From Microbulbifer guangxiensis (GTDB lineage Bacteria > Pseudomonadota > Gammaproteobacteria > Pseudomonadales > Cellvibrionaceae), in the NCBI RefSeq assembly GCF_021729075.1, contig NZ_JAJSAQ010000001.1, forward strand, positions 691,997-755,996: a DNA stretch of 64,000 nt, in the 5' to 3' direction. Below are positions 51,704 to 61,517 of the stretch, piece after piece. The notes under the pieces were generated by a model that was not told where the DNA came from, did no database searches, and saw nothing but the letters and a program-made list of their open reading frames with translations. The translations under genes and the position numbers were made by a program. The first letter of the stretch is position 1. Each line of letters begins with the position of its first letter.

Positions 51704-52136
51704 GTTTGCGGTATTGTTCCAATTCTACCAGCGGCTCACAGCAGAGCTCCGGCTTGGCGGTATTGAGCTGTTTGTTGAACTTCATGACCACATCAATATT
51801 GTGGAGCAATGGCTCGCGCAATTCGTAGTCGATACTCACCAGCACCCCATCAGCGCCTCGAATGACCTTTACTGACTTCGCAGGCTCACCACGGACATTA
51901 TTGAGCGTGAAGTAGGTTTGCAGATCGCGAACGATTTCACCCCGGCTCATGTCCCGAAGATTTTCCTTTTCCGCAAGGCCTTTCAGTCCATTTTCGACAT
52001 GCATCGCATCCACATAAGCCGGAGCCAACTTGGCCGAAAAAAGGATGATGAGCGCAAAGCCGCATACATAAAGAATAAGGGTCCAGAAGCTCATGCCGCG
52101 CTGACGGCGAAGGGAGGTTTGCAATTGCCCAGACAT
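51696..52136 (-). CDS. DUF4845 membrane protein
   Basis: 146 residues from the ATG at 52136 ([18 protein letters not shown]), preferred over an upstream ATG at 52181. One membrane helix ([25 protein letters not shown]) follows a basic N-terminus with the pilin-like RGMSF motif, then a soluble domain ([65 protein letters not shown]). DUF4845 is the standard gene between lepB and rnc in gammaproteobacteria; function unknown. The stop overlaps rnc by 8 bases. Confidence 0.9.
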   Translation of the reverse strand: MSGQLQTSLRRQRGMSFWTLILYVCGFALIILFSAKLAPAYVDAMHVENGLKGLAEKENLRDMSRGEIVRDLQTYFTLNNVRGEPAKSVKVIRGADGVLVSIDYELREPLLHNIDVVMKFNKQLNTAKPELCCEPLVELEQYRKRD

Positions 52137-52193
52137 GGAAAAGCCCTCGATATTGTTATTGTGACCAGTTTTCGATTCCATTGACGGAGGGAC

Positions 52194-52973
52194 CTACTGG
52201 ATCGAGCCCGCCCGCTTGAAACTTGGCAGGCTGAGCAGCTCGTCCCAGTGCATCCAGATGGCAAACGCCTTGCCGACGATATCCCGCTCGGGGACGAAGC
52301 CCCACTTGCGGCTGTCGAGGCTGTTGTCCCGGTTGTCACCCACCATGAAGTAATGCCCTTCCGGCACCACTGCACTGTAATTGGCATAGGGGCTCGGTAC
52401 CACGTGCTTGGCCATCAGGTGCCGCTCGCCGTCGATTTCCTCCCACATCACCTCGAACTGCGGGTTGGCCGGGGGCAGTGCCTGGATCAGCTCCTGTGAG
52501 GCGCGCTTGCCGTTGATATACAGCACGTTGTCCTCGATGCGGATCTCGTCACCGGGCAGGCCGATCACCCGCTTGATGTAGTAGGTCTCATTCTGGTGCG
52601 GAGGGAAAAACACCATCACATCGCCCCGCTCCGGCTCACCGATATCCAGCACTTTCTTGCGGGAAATCGGCAGCCTCAGGCCGTAGGCGTACTTGTTCAC
52701 AAGGATGAAGTCGCCCACCTCCAGCGTCGGTACCATGGAGCGGCTCGGGATCTGGAACGGCTCTACCACGAAGGAGCGCAGGACAAAGACGATGGCCAGC
52801 ACCGGGAAGAAGGACTTGGCATACTCCACCACGGCCGGCTCTTCGGCGTCCCGCTGACGACGGCGGGCAAAAAACAGGCTGTCCACCAGCCAGATGGCAC
52901 CGGTGACAATGACCAGCCACAGCAGAAGCAGCGGGAAATTGAAATTAAAGGACAGCGGGAAATTAATATCCAT
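52194..52973 (-). CDS. lepB: Signal peptidase I
   Basis: Inner-membrane serine protease that removes signal peptides of secreted proteins. 259 residues. Two N-terminal membrane helices (about 12-30 and 50-68), catalytic Ser in QIPSRSMVPTLEVGDFILVNKYAYGLRLPISRKKV, catalytic Lys in ETYYIKRVIGLPGDEIRIEDNVLYING, and the C-terminal EGHYFMVGDNRDNSLDSRKWGFVPERDIVGKAFAIW. Between lepA and DUF4845 in the conserved order. Confidence 0.97.
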   Translation of the reverse strand: MDINFPLSFNFNFPLLLLWLVIVTGAIWLVDSLFFARRRQRDAEEPAVVEYAKSFFPVLAIVFVLRSFVVEPFQIPSRSMVPTLEVGDFILVNKYAYGLRLPISRKKVLDIGEPERGDVMVFFPPHQNETYYIKRVIGLPGDEIRIEDNVLYINGKRASQELIQALPPANPQFEVMWEEIDGERHLMAKHVVPSPYANYSAVVPEGHYFMVGDNRDNSLDSRKWGFVPERDIVGKAFAIWMHWDELLSLPSFKRAGSIQ

Positions 52974-53002
52974 TTATCGTTCTCTCGTTGTTCCGGTGGA
53001 TT

Positions 53003-54808
<1,806 letters not shown>

Positions 54809-54975
54809 TGCGGAGTAGAAACCCTTAAAAATCAGAATGTTAGACCGGAATGGCTCCGGTTGCGTGGCGCAAGTCTATCAGAACTGTGGATCAGTAGTGA
54901 GTGCCCGGTGACACCGCGCCATCCCGGTGGCGGTGGCCCGGGCAATCCGGCGGGGGCGACCCCGCCGGAGGGCGA

Positions 54976-56373
54976 TCAGTCATCGATCTGGATGGTACGG
55001 AACGTGGGTTGCCCCCCGCGGAAGAAGCGGATCGGCAGCAGCTCGCCCTTGGGCAGGGTCTTGGCCACGCGCTGGAAGTCCTCCATGTCGTTGACCTCTT
55101 CAAACCCGAGCTGGGCGACGATGTCACCACTGCGGAGGCCTGCACGGGCAGCGGGTTTGCCGGGCACCACCTGCTTGACCAGCACGCCGCTCTGCACACC
55201 CCAGCGCTGTTTCATCGCCGCCGGTATTTCCTCCACCACCAGACCCAGGCGACCGCCGACATCATTGGTCGGGTTGACGGCAGCCTGCTCGGTTGGGTCA
55301 TCCTCACCAGCCAGCGCACCGACAGTGACCTGTATACGCATGCTCTTGCCCTTGCGCATCAGGTCCACCGGCACTTCGGCACCCGGTCGCGTCTGGCCGA
55401 CCACATGGGGCAGGTCGCCGGACTCCATGATCTTCTGGCCGTCGAAGCGGGTAATGATATCGCCCGCAAGGATCCCGGCCTCAGCGGCAGGCGCACCGGA
55501 CTGTACCTGTGCAACGAGGGCACCGACCGGGCGGGACAGTCCCATGGCCTGGGCCATATTGCGGTCCACATCCTGGATACCGACACCCAGCCAGCCGCGA
55601 TCCACGCGCCCCTTGTCACGCAACTGGGCGACCACATCCTGGGCCAGGCGTGCCGGGATGGCGAATGAAAGGCCGATCGAGCCACCGCTGCGGGTGTAGA
55701 TCTGGCTGTTGATACCGATCACCTCACCTTTCAGGTTGAACAGGGGCCCACCGGAATTGCCCGGGTTGATGGCCACATCCGTCTGGATAAACGGCACGTA
55801 GTTCTCACCACTCTCGTTGTTGGGGATACTGCGCCCCATGGCACTGACGATACCGGCACTGGCGGAGTAGTCGAGACCGAACGGGGAGCCGATGGCGACG
55901 ACCCACTCACCCACTTCCAGTGACTCGGAATCCCCCCAGCGCGCAGTCGGCAGGTCATCGGCCTCGATCTTCAGCAGGGCGAGGTCGGAACGGGCATCGG
56001 TGCCGATCACCTGTGCGTCGTACTCGCGGCGATCGGTGAGGGTGACGACCACCTGGTCAGCACCTTCGACCACATGGTTGTTGGTCACCACGTAACCGTC
56101 TTTGGAGATGATAAAGCCTGAGCCCATGCTGGCCACCGGGCGTCGCTCCCTGCCGCGGGGCTCAAGCAGGTGCCGGAAAATGTCCGGGATATCCTGCTGG
56201 TACTGCGGCGGCACGGCGCTGGTGGCCCGTGACCGCTCGACCGTGTTGATTTTCACCACAGCCGGCGAATTATCCTCGATCAGATCCGTCAGCTCGGGGA
56301 AGCCCCGGGCGCAGGCGGATGCCGAGATCATCAGGCAAAGAATGAAAAAGGAATGCGTAATGCGCTTTAGCAT
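54976..56373 (-). CDS. mucD: Periplasmic serine protease MucD/DegP-type (Do family)
   Basis: HtrA-family protease and chaperone for misfolded envelope proteins; in Pseudomonas mucD restrains AlgU. 465 residues from the ATG at 56373, which begins a signal peptide (MLKRITHSFFILCLMISASACA); a longer frame upstream is less likely. Catalytic triad: VVTNNHVVEGAD (His), ARSDLALLKIEA (Asp), and NPGNSGGPLFNLKGEVIGINSQIYTRSGGSIGLSFAIP (Ser in GNSGG). Two PDZ domains follow (GRVDRGWLGVGIQDVD... and GLRSGDIVAQLGFEEVNDMED). A sigma-E-type promoter lies about 130 bases upstream. It sits between the mpaA/epimerase insert and lepA. Confidence 0.94.
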   Translation of the reverse strand: MLKRITHSFFILCLMISASACARGFPELTDLIEDNSPAVVKINTVERSRATSAVPPQYQQDIPDIFRHLLEPRGRERRPVASMGSGFIISKDGYVVTNNHVVEGADQVVVTLTDRREYDAQVIGTDARSDLALLKIEADDLPTARWGDSESLEVGEWVVAIGSPFGLDYSASAGIVSAMGRSIPNNESGENYVPFIQTDVAINPGNSGGPLFNLKGEVIGINSQIYTRSGGSIGLSFAIPARLAQDVVAQLRDKGRVDRGWLGVGIQDVDRNMAQAMGLSRPVGALVAQVQSGAPAAEAGILAGDIITRFDGQKIMESGDLPHVVGQTRPGAEVPVDLMRKGKSMRIQVTVGALAGEDDPTEQAAVNPTNDVGGRLGLVVEEIPAAMKQRWGVQSGVLVKQVVPGKPAARAGLRSGDIVAQLGFEEVNDMEDFQRVAKTLPKGELLPIRFFRGGQPTFRTIQIDD

Positions 56374-56499
56374 CGGTTTGTTACCTTTGATTATCCCATC
56401 TACTATCCAATCGAAGTGTCGAGAAATCGACCTCAGCCACGGCGTACCCCTTGTGTGGTGCGGTTTTACCGCGGTGAGCCACGGGTTTTCGGTAACCAT

Positions 56500-56526
56500 T
56501 TAGTGGCGTTTTGGCCGCGAAAGTTC
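56500..56526 (-). promoter_or_regulatory. Sigma-E-like promoter of mucD
   Basis: On the minus strand GAACTT (56526-56521), 16-base spacer, ACTAA (56504-56500), 4 of 5 against TCTAA. Transcription would start about 120 bases before the mucD ATG. Confidence 0.5.
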
Positions 56527-56593
56527 GCTTTTCCAGTGTAAAGCAGTGTAAGGATTCACTGAACACCGGAACAGCAGTTTGCCGGGACACTCT

Positions 56594-57322
56594 ATGCCCA
56601 CCATGCGCCCCCGGCCCGAACGGGGCCAGTTTACCCATCCCCGTGAGCAGTACGGCCAGTCCGTACTCGGTGCTCCGCTGCTCTATTTCCCCGCCCAGCA
56701 CGGCAAACAGCACGGACTGATCATCGCCGGCACCCACGGTGACGAGACCGCCGCGGTAATCGCCCTGTCCTGTGCTCTGCGCGCCCTGCCCCCGGAATTG
56801 CTACGCCACCACGTGGTTCTGGCGGTGAACCCCGATGGCTGCCAGCTGGGACTGCGGGCCAACGCCAACGGTGTGGATCTGAATCGCAACTTCGCCACCA
56901 GTAACTGGACCGCCGAGGGCAGTGTCTACCGCTGGAACAGCCAGGCGGAAGAGCGCGATGTACGGCTCAAGACCGGTCACACCGGCGGCTCGGAGCCCGA
57001 AACCGAAGCGCTGTGCCAGCTGATCGACAAGATGGCACCGGCCTGGGTGGTGACGATTCACGAGCCCCTGGCCTGTATCGAGGACCCCGATGAGAGCGCC
57101 CTTGGCACCTGGCTGTCGGAGCGGCTGAAACTGCCACTGGTCACCGAGGTCGGCTATCCGACTCCCGGCTCCTTCGGGACATGGTGTGCCGAGCGCAATC
57201 TGCCGTGTATCACCATGGAATTTCCGCCGATCTCCGCCGATATCGCCAGTGAGGACTACCTCCCCACCCTGTATGACCTGCTCACCTACGAGGACGGCGA
57301 GCCGCGAGGTCAGCCCCAGTAA
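56594..57322 (+). CDS. mpaA: Murein tripeptide amidase A (M14 zinc carboxypeptidase)
   Basis: Removes meso-DAP from the murein tripeptide L-Ala-D-Glu-DAP during peptidoglycan recycling, in the cytoplasm. 242 residues. Strong match to E. coli MpaA: RPRPERGQFTHPREQYGQSVLGAPLLYFPA, LIIAGTHGDETAAVIALSCALR (zinc His and Glu), HHVVLAVNPDGCQLGLRANANGVDLNRNF (substrate Arg/Asn), WNSQAEERDV, TGGSEPETEALCQLI, PAWVVTIHEPLACIEDP (zinc His), and EVGYPTPGSFGTWCAERNLPCITMEFPPIS with catalytic Glu. Start ATG 56594. Divergent from mucD, convergent with the epimerase gene, which it overlaps by 13 bases. Confidence 0.95.
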   Translation: MPTMRPRPERGQFTHPREQYGQSVLGAPLLYFPAQHGKQHGLIIAGTHGDETAAVIALSCALRALPPELLRHHVVLAVNPDGCQLGLRANANGVDLNRNFATSNWTAEGSVYRWNSQAEERDVRLKTGHTGGSEPETEALCQLIDKMAPAWVVTIHEPLACIEDPDESALGTWLSERLKLPLVTEVGYPTPGSFGTWCAERNLPCITMEFPPISADIASEDYLPTLYDLLTYEDGEPRGQPQ

Positions 57323-58257
57323 ACGCGACCGCCAGTGAAGCGCAGCGGCGGATCCACATCCTTCGCCAGCCAGGTGGGACCATCCAGGTCGCGAAACCGC
57401 ACTTTGCTGCCCAGGGGCCAGGCGGCGCGGATGGCGCGGGACGTGCACAGCATGCAGCCCAGCATCAAGTCGAAGCCGCAGGATTTACCCGCCTCTGCCA
57501 AGGCCAGTGCCTCGGTGATGCCACCGGTCTTGTCCAGCTTGATGTTGATCATCTCGTAGCGCCCCTGCAGGCGTGGCAGGTCCTTGCGGGTATGGCAGCT
57601 CTCATCGGCACAGATGGGCAGTGGATGGCTAAAGGTGGCGAGGAATTCATCGTCATCGGCTGGCAGCGGCTGCTCGAGCATGGCGACGCCCAGTTCTGCG
57701 ATCTGCTGGCAGCGCCCGATCAACGTGTCCCGGGACCAGGCTTCGTTGGCGTCGATCACCAGCTGGGCCTCTGGTGCAGCCTGCCGGACCGCCCCGACCC
57801 GCTCCAGTACCAGCCGATCATCCAGCTTCAGCTTCAGCACGCTGACACCGTCGGCGACTGCCTCAGCGGCGGCCACCGCCATCGCCTCCGGCTCGTCCAC
57901 CACCAGGGTCTGGACGGTAGTCAGCGATTCGGGCTGCCCACCAACCCCGCCACTTGCAGCCGCTTCCAGATCCGCGAGGGCGCAATCCAGGGCGTTGCGG
58001 GCAGCGCCGGCAGGCATCCGGGACTGCAGCTGCTGACGATCCAGACCCGCTTGCACATCCCTGAGCACCGGTTCCAGCTGCGCCAGGACCGAGCTGACAC
58101 TCTCCCCGTAGCGGGGGTAAGGGGTGCACTCACCGATTCCCCGGTGAGTACCGGTATGCAGTTCCACCACCACCACCTCGGCGTGGGTGCGTGCACCGCG
58201 GGAAATGACAAAGCTGGTGCGCAGGGGCCAGGTTTCCGCATAGCAGCGAGCGCGCAT
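57310..58257 (-). CDS. ycjG: L-Ala-D/L-Glu epimerase (enolase superfamily)
   Basis: Epimerises L-Ala-D-Glu to L-Ala-L-Glu for peptidoglycan recycling. 315 residues from the ATG at 58257, with GGAG 8 bases upstream. Capping domain CYAETWPLRTSFVISRGARTHAEVVVVELHTGTHRGIGECTPYPRYGES, then the barrel with KLKLDD (catalytic Lys pair), VIDANEAW (metal Asp), EQPLP (metal Glu), ADESCHTRKDL (metal Asp), and INIKLDKTGGITEALALAEAGKSCGFDLMLGCMLCTS with the second Lys. In E. coli ycjG and mpaA are also neighbours. The pair is placed between rseC and mucD. Confidence 0.92.
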   Translation of the reverse strand: MRARCYAETWPLRTSFVISRGARTHAEVVVVELHTGTHRGIGECTPYPRYGESVSSVLAQLEPVLRDVQAGLDRQQLQSRMPAGAARNALDCALADLEAAASGGVGGQPESLTTVQTLVVDEPEAMAVAAAEAVADGVSVLKLKLDDRLVLERVGAVRQAAPEAQLVIDANEAWSRDTLIGRCQQIAELGVAMLEQPLPADDDEFLATFSHPLPICADESCHTRKDLPRLQGRYEMINIKLDKTGGITEALALAEAGKSCGFDLMLGCMLCTSRAIRAAWPLGSKVRFRDLDGPTWLAKDVDPPLRFTGGRVYWG

Positions 58258-58307
58258 TGGGGTCTCCAAGCGAACCGGGCACCGCGGATGCGGGCCCTGC
58301 TCCCAGT

Positions 58308-58775
58308 TTAGGCGCTGGGGGGCAATTGACCCGCTTGTCGGGGCTCGATACGCAGGAGTAAGGGAGAGAAATTCGGGTCGCTGTCGTGGCGGCGGCTGAA
58401 CCACCGCACCGCCATGGCGCCCAGTAGCAGTCCGGCGACGGCGCCGCCGATGGCGCCGGGCTCACCGGCGGCGAGGTGCCCCACATACGAGAGCACCAGC
58501 AGTGCCAACAGCGGGACCAGGTAGACCAGCAGCGCGGCCGTGGTGAGCGTGTGCTCGGCAATACCGATCACGGCGATGTCGTTCAGGTGGATACGCTGGG
58601 AATCCCAGCTGTTCAGTGCCACACGGATTCTCGAAGCACTGCTCCAGTAGTCCCCCAGCAGGCCGGTGCCGCAGCCGGGCTTGGCGGCGCAGCCGTGGCA
58701 ACCGCTGCGCTGAATCGTCTCCACCCAGATGGCATTGGTTTCAATGGCGACGATCCGGCCGCGCTCCTCGATCAC
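58308..58775 (-). CDS. rseC: RseC/MucC family protein
   Basis: 155 residues. N-terminal Cys-rich motif VETIQRSGCHGCAAKPGCGTGLLGDYW (CxxC...C) at about 19-45, a short beta region (RIRVALNSWDSQRIHLNDIAVIGIAE), then two membrane helices (LLVYLVPLLALLVLSYVGHLAA and AIGGAVAGLLLGAMAVRWF). RseC affects sigma-E weakly in E. coli and interacts with SoxR reduction. Start GTG 58775, 4 bases after the rseB stop. Followed by the murein pair, whereas usually mucD comes next. Confidence 0.9.
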   Translation of the reverse strand: MIEERGRIVAIETNAIWVETIQRSGCHGCAAKPGCGTGLLGDYWSSASRIRVALNSWDSQRIHLNDIAVIGIAEHTLTTAALLVYLVPLLALLVLSYVGHLAAGEPGAIGGAVAGLLLGAMAVRWFSRRHDSDPNFSPLLLRIEPRQAGQLPPSA

Positions 58776-58779
58776 CGGA

Positions 58780-59838
58780 TCAGCCCCCGGTGGTGGTCAC
58801 GGCACGCGCCAGCAGTTGGGCAGTGCTGTCGGGAATCTCACCGACCACGGTCACGGTATAGTTGATGCCATCCGCTTCAACCTGATCCATATAAGCCACC
58901 GTCGCACCCCGTATGGCCTTACCCTGGAAATTGAGTTCCGGGCCAAGGCGCTGCACAAAGACGGTAAACACGCTCAGGCCGTCGCTGAACACCAGCATGT
59001 CGCCATCGGTCAGAGTCTGCACCGCCACCGGGCGGTAGCCATTGGGTAACCAGCCCATGCGCCAGCGGGTCTGGGCGGCAATGCACGGCGTGCTGTTATC
59101 GATACGTCGCGCGGAGCCCGACTGCGGCTGCAGATCACTGTCCTTTACCGGCGCCAGATCCAGCTCGACAAACTGGTAGCGCTCCAGCACTTTGCCCTGC
59201 GGGCCTATCAGCATGGATCGCAGGGGCAGGCCCGTCTCCCGGTCGAGGTTGACCAGCATGCCGAGACGGTGACGATCCCGTGGACGCGCTTCGATGACCA
59301 CTGTGGGCCGATCGGCAATGCGCTCCTCACCGCGCAGGATGAACTGGTAGGCCTGCTGCAGACGCTCCTGCCCGGCGGCACTCAACAGTGCAGCACGGTT
59401 GAAGGGGCCAGCGGCCCCCTCACAGGCACGGGTAACCCCGTGGCTGACGAGCTCTCGAGGATCGCCGCTCAGGTAACGCACCCGCTCTACCTGCTGCCCA
59501 TCGCGCACGGCGTGCACGACCCGGAGCGTTTCCAGCATGCCGGCATGCTCGAAGGTCACCAGGCCGGAATACTCCAGCTCGCTGACCGCGCGACCCAGTT
59601 TTTCCAGCCAGGGGGTGGCACTGGCAGTGCCGGCCTGCGGACTGTCCCCGGGCACTGTCGCCGGTGACTGGACCTGGGGTTGCTGCGGGGCCTGCTGTGC
59701 AGGCTGCGGCTGGTCCTGCCCGGGGTTGGGTACGACCGTGGTCTGCGCTGACAGCGCAGGAGCAGTGGCCCACAAGAACAAAGCCAACAGCAGGCTGTTG
59801 GCTTTCAGTTGGGTATTGAAGAATTCAGTGGTTTGCAA
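58780..59838 (-). CDS. rseB: Sigma-E regulatory protein RseB (MucB)
   Basis: Periplasmic regulator that binds RseA and senses envelope stress (lipid or LPS signals). 352 residues. Signal peptide in the N-terminus (LLLALFLWATAPALSA), a disordered Pro/Gln region, then the MucB/RseB domain: WLEKLGRAVSELEYSGLVTFEHAGMLETLRVVHAVRDGQQVERVRYLSGDPRELVSHG and RDRHRLGMLVNLDRETGLPLRSMLIGPQGKVLERYQFVELDL, with the MucB-like C-terminal LPNGYRPV...MLVFSDGLSVFTVFVQRLG. Starts at TTG 59838, 3 bases after the rseA stop. Confidence 0.9.
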   Translation of the reverse strand: MQTTEFFNTQLKANSLLLALFLWATAPALSAQTTVVPNPGQDQPQPAQQAPQQPQVQSPATVPGDSPQAGTASATPWLEKLGRAVSELEYSGLVTFEHAGMLETLRVVHAVRDGQQVERVRYLSGDPRELVSHGVTRACEGAAGPFNRAALLSAAGQERLQQAYQFILRGEERIADRPTVVIEARPRDRHRLGMLVNLDRETGLPLRSMLIGPQGKVLERYQFVELDLAPVKDSDLQPQSGSARRIDNSTPCIAAQTRWRMGWLPNGYRPVAVQTLTDGDMLVFSDGLSVFTVFVQRLGPELNFQGKAIRGATVAYMDQVEADGINYTVTVVGEIPDSTAQLLARAVTTTGG

Positions 59839-59840
59839 TG

Positions 59841-60551
59841 CTACTGACCATCTTGCTCGCCATAAGTGGCACGGGCAAAAGGCACCATACCCTGGTTGCC
59901 CACATGGGCCGCCTGCTCGGAGTGCTGGATCATCACCCGATTGAGGTGGCGCATCAGTTCCGGTGTGGGCACCTGCTGGATCATGGCCCCCTGTCCGGGA
60001 ACACCGCCCCGGGGCTCAAACATCACGCGGGGGCTCGCTGTACTCACCGCGCGAGTGCTGGGGCCGGGCACATAAATACTGCTCGGCTGGGGAGACGGCT
60101 GCAGCGCCGGCTGCTGAACGGGACGCTCCGCTTCCGCTACCAGCTCTGGGGCCGTATTCACCCCGGGGGCGCTGCCCGGTTGGGAGACCTGCTGCACGCC
60201 CAGAATTGCCGCAAAAGCCACCGTGGCCGCCACAGCGCCGCGAGAGAGCATCTGGCGCCAGCGGGCACCGGCATCGTTGGCTGCCACGGCGCGATCAGGT
60301 GCAGCCTGCTGCAGCGGCTCCTCCCGCGCCACGGCGGCGGAAATCCGCGCCGCCAGGTCACTGTCGGGCCTGGCGACAGAGTCACCGCGCATGACACTGG
60401 CGGCCAGCTGGTAGCGCGACCAGCGCTGCCCCGACTCGGAGTCGGTGGCACTGCTCTTCAGCAGGCGCTGTAGCTCCAGCTCACTCGCCTCCCCATCCAT
60501 CAGTGCAGACAGGGATTCGTTTAGCCGATCCTCATGATTCCCGTTGGACAT
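59841..60551 (-). CDS. rseA: Anti-sigma factor RseA (MucA)
   Basis: Inner-membrane anti-sigma factor for RpoE. 236 residues from the ATG at 60551; a longer frame upstream is unlikely. N-terminal cytoplasmic sigma-binding domain: ESLSALMDGEASELELQRLLKSSATDSESGQRWSRYQLAASVMRGDSV, the RseA signature. One membrane helix (AVAATVAFAAILGVQQV) follows and a periplasmic tail, Pro-rich (PVQQPALQPSPQPSS), with the conserved MRHLNRVMIQHSEQAAH block near the end. Ends in a polar tail. Directly downstream of rpoE with rseB following after 3 bases. Confidence 0.92.
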   Translation of the reverse strand: MSNGNHEDRLNESLSALMDGEASELELQRLLKSSATDSESGQRWSRYQLAASVMRGDSVARPDSDLAARISAAVAREEPLQQAAPDRAVAANDAGARWRQMLSRGAVAATVAFAAILGVQQVSQPGSAPGVNTAPELVAEAERPVQQPALQPSPQPSSIYVPGPSTRAVSTASPRVMFEPRGGVPGQGAMIQQVPTPELMRHLNRVMIQHSEQAAHVGNQGMVPFARATYGEQDGQ

Positions 60552-60734
60552 ACGGGCCGATCCTCTCTGTAGTAACTCGCTGTGACCGCAAAACGGCTTC
60601 CCGCTCACGATCTGTTTCTGCGACGCTGCTTAACACTGCTTAACGCCGGTTAACAGTTCTGACCGGGCGCAGCGGAATTTGTTTCGCGCCGAAGACAAAA
60701 AATTGCGCCTTTTATCGCAAAAGGAGCACATCAC

Positions 60735-61349
60735 TCAGCTTCGATCCCCCAGGGGCTCTGGTTCGCCAGCCAGGACCGCCTGAACTGTACGGTCGATGGA
60801 CTCCCGCGCACGGAAAATGCGCGAGCGCACAGTACCCACCGGGCAATCCATTACCTCTGCGATCTCCTCGTAACTGAGACCCTCCATTTCCCGCAGGGTG
60901 ACCGCCGAGCGCAGGTCCTCGGGCAGGGCGCGGATGGCCTCATGAACCGCAGTCTCCAGTTGGTCACGGAACAGCTGATTCTCGGGGGTTTCATTGTCTC
61001 GCAGGAGATCGGCTCCGGAGTAAAACTCCGCATCCTCCAGATCCACGTCGGAGGACGGCGGGCGCCGGCCGCGGGATACCAGGTGGTTCTTGGCCGTATT
61101 GATGGCGATACGGTACATCCAGGTATAGAAGGCGCTTTCACCGCGGAAATTCGCCAGGGCCCGGTAAGCCTTGATGAAGGCCTCCTGAGTCACATCCTGG
61201 ACCTCCGCGTGGTCCTTGATAAAGCGGCTGATCACAGCAACGATCTTGTGCTGGTATTTCAATACCAGCAGGTCGAAGGCGCGCTTGTCGCCTTTCTGGA
61301 CACGCTCCACCAGCTGGCGATCACTCGGTGACGCCTTTTGCGATGTCAT
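60735..61349 (-). CDS. rpoE: Sigma-E / AlgU extracytoplasmic function sigma factor
   Basis: ECF sigma factor for envelope stress. 204 residues, with regions 2 and 4: LVERVQKGDKRAFDLLVLKYQHKIVAVISRFIKDHAEVQDVTQEAFIKAYRALANFRGESAFYTWMYRIAINTAKNHLVSRGRRPPSSDVDLEDAEFY (region 2.1-2.4) and AIRALPEDLRSAVTLREMEGLSYEEIAEVMDCPVGTVRSRIFRARESIDRTV (region 4.2 helix-turn-helix). Start ATG 61349. A sigma-E-type promoter lies upstream at 61435-61462, so the gene is probably autoregulated. First gene of rpoE-rseA-rseB-rseC; divergent from nadB. Confidence 0.97.
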   Translation of the reverse strand: MTSQKASPSDRQLVERVQKGDKRAFDLLVLKYQHKIVAVISRFIKDHAEVQDVTQEAFIKAYRALANFRGESAFYTWMYRIAINTAKNHLVSRGRRPPSSDVDLEDAEFYSGADLLRDNETPENQLFRDQLETAVHEAIRALPEDLRSAVTLREMEGLSYEEIAEVMDCPVGTVRSRIFRARESIDRTVQAVLAGEPEPLGDRS

Positions 61350-61434
61350 CCCCTACCCCCGTTTACAGCTGCACCGCGGGAGATGGCCCGGGTAGTTCCG
61401 GAGCGGACGGCACAAGCGTATTTTCTATTGTGTC

Positions 61435-61462
61435 CGAGACACTGGCGATAGGACATAAGTTC
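61435..61462 (-). promoter_or_regulatory. Sigma-E autoregulatory promoter of rpoE
   Basis: On the minus strand GGAACTT (-35 core GAACTT at 61462-61457), 17-base spacer, TCTCG at 61439-61435. Matches the AlgU/RpoE pattern except for the last two -10 bases. The start of transcription would be about 80 bases upstream of the ATG. Confidence 0.6.
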
Positions 61463-61517
61463 CGTGCCAAATCGACGAATTTGAAGGAGGCGCTATACTA
61501 CGCCACCCCCATCAACA

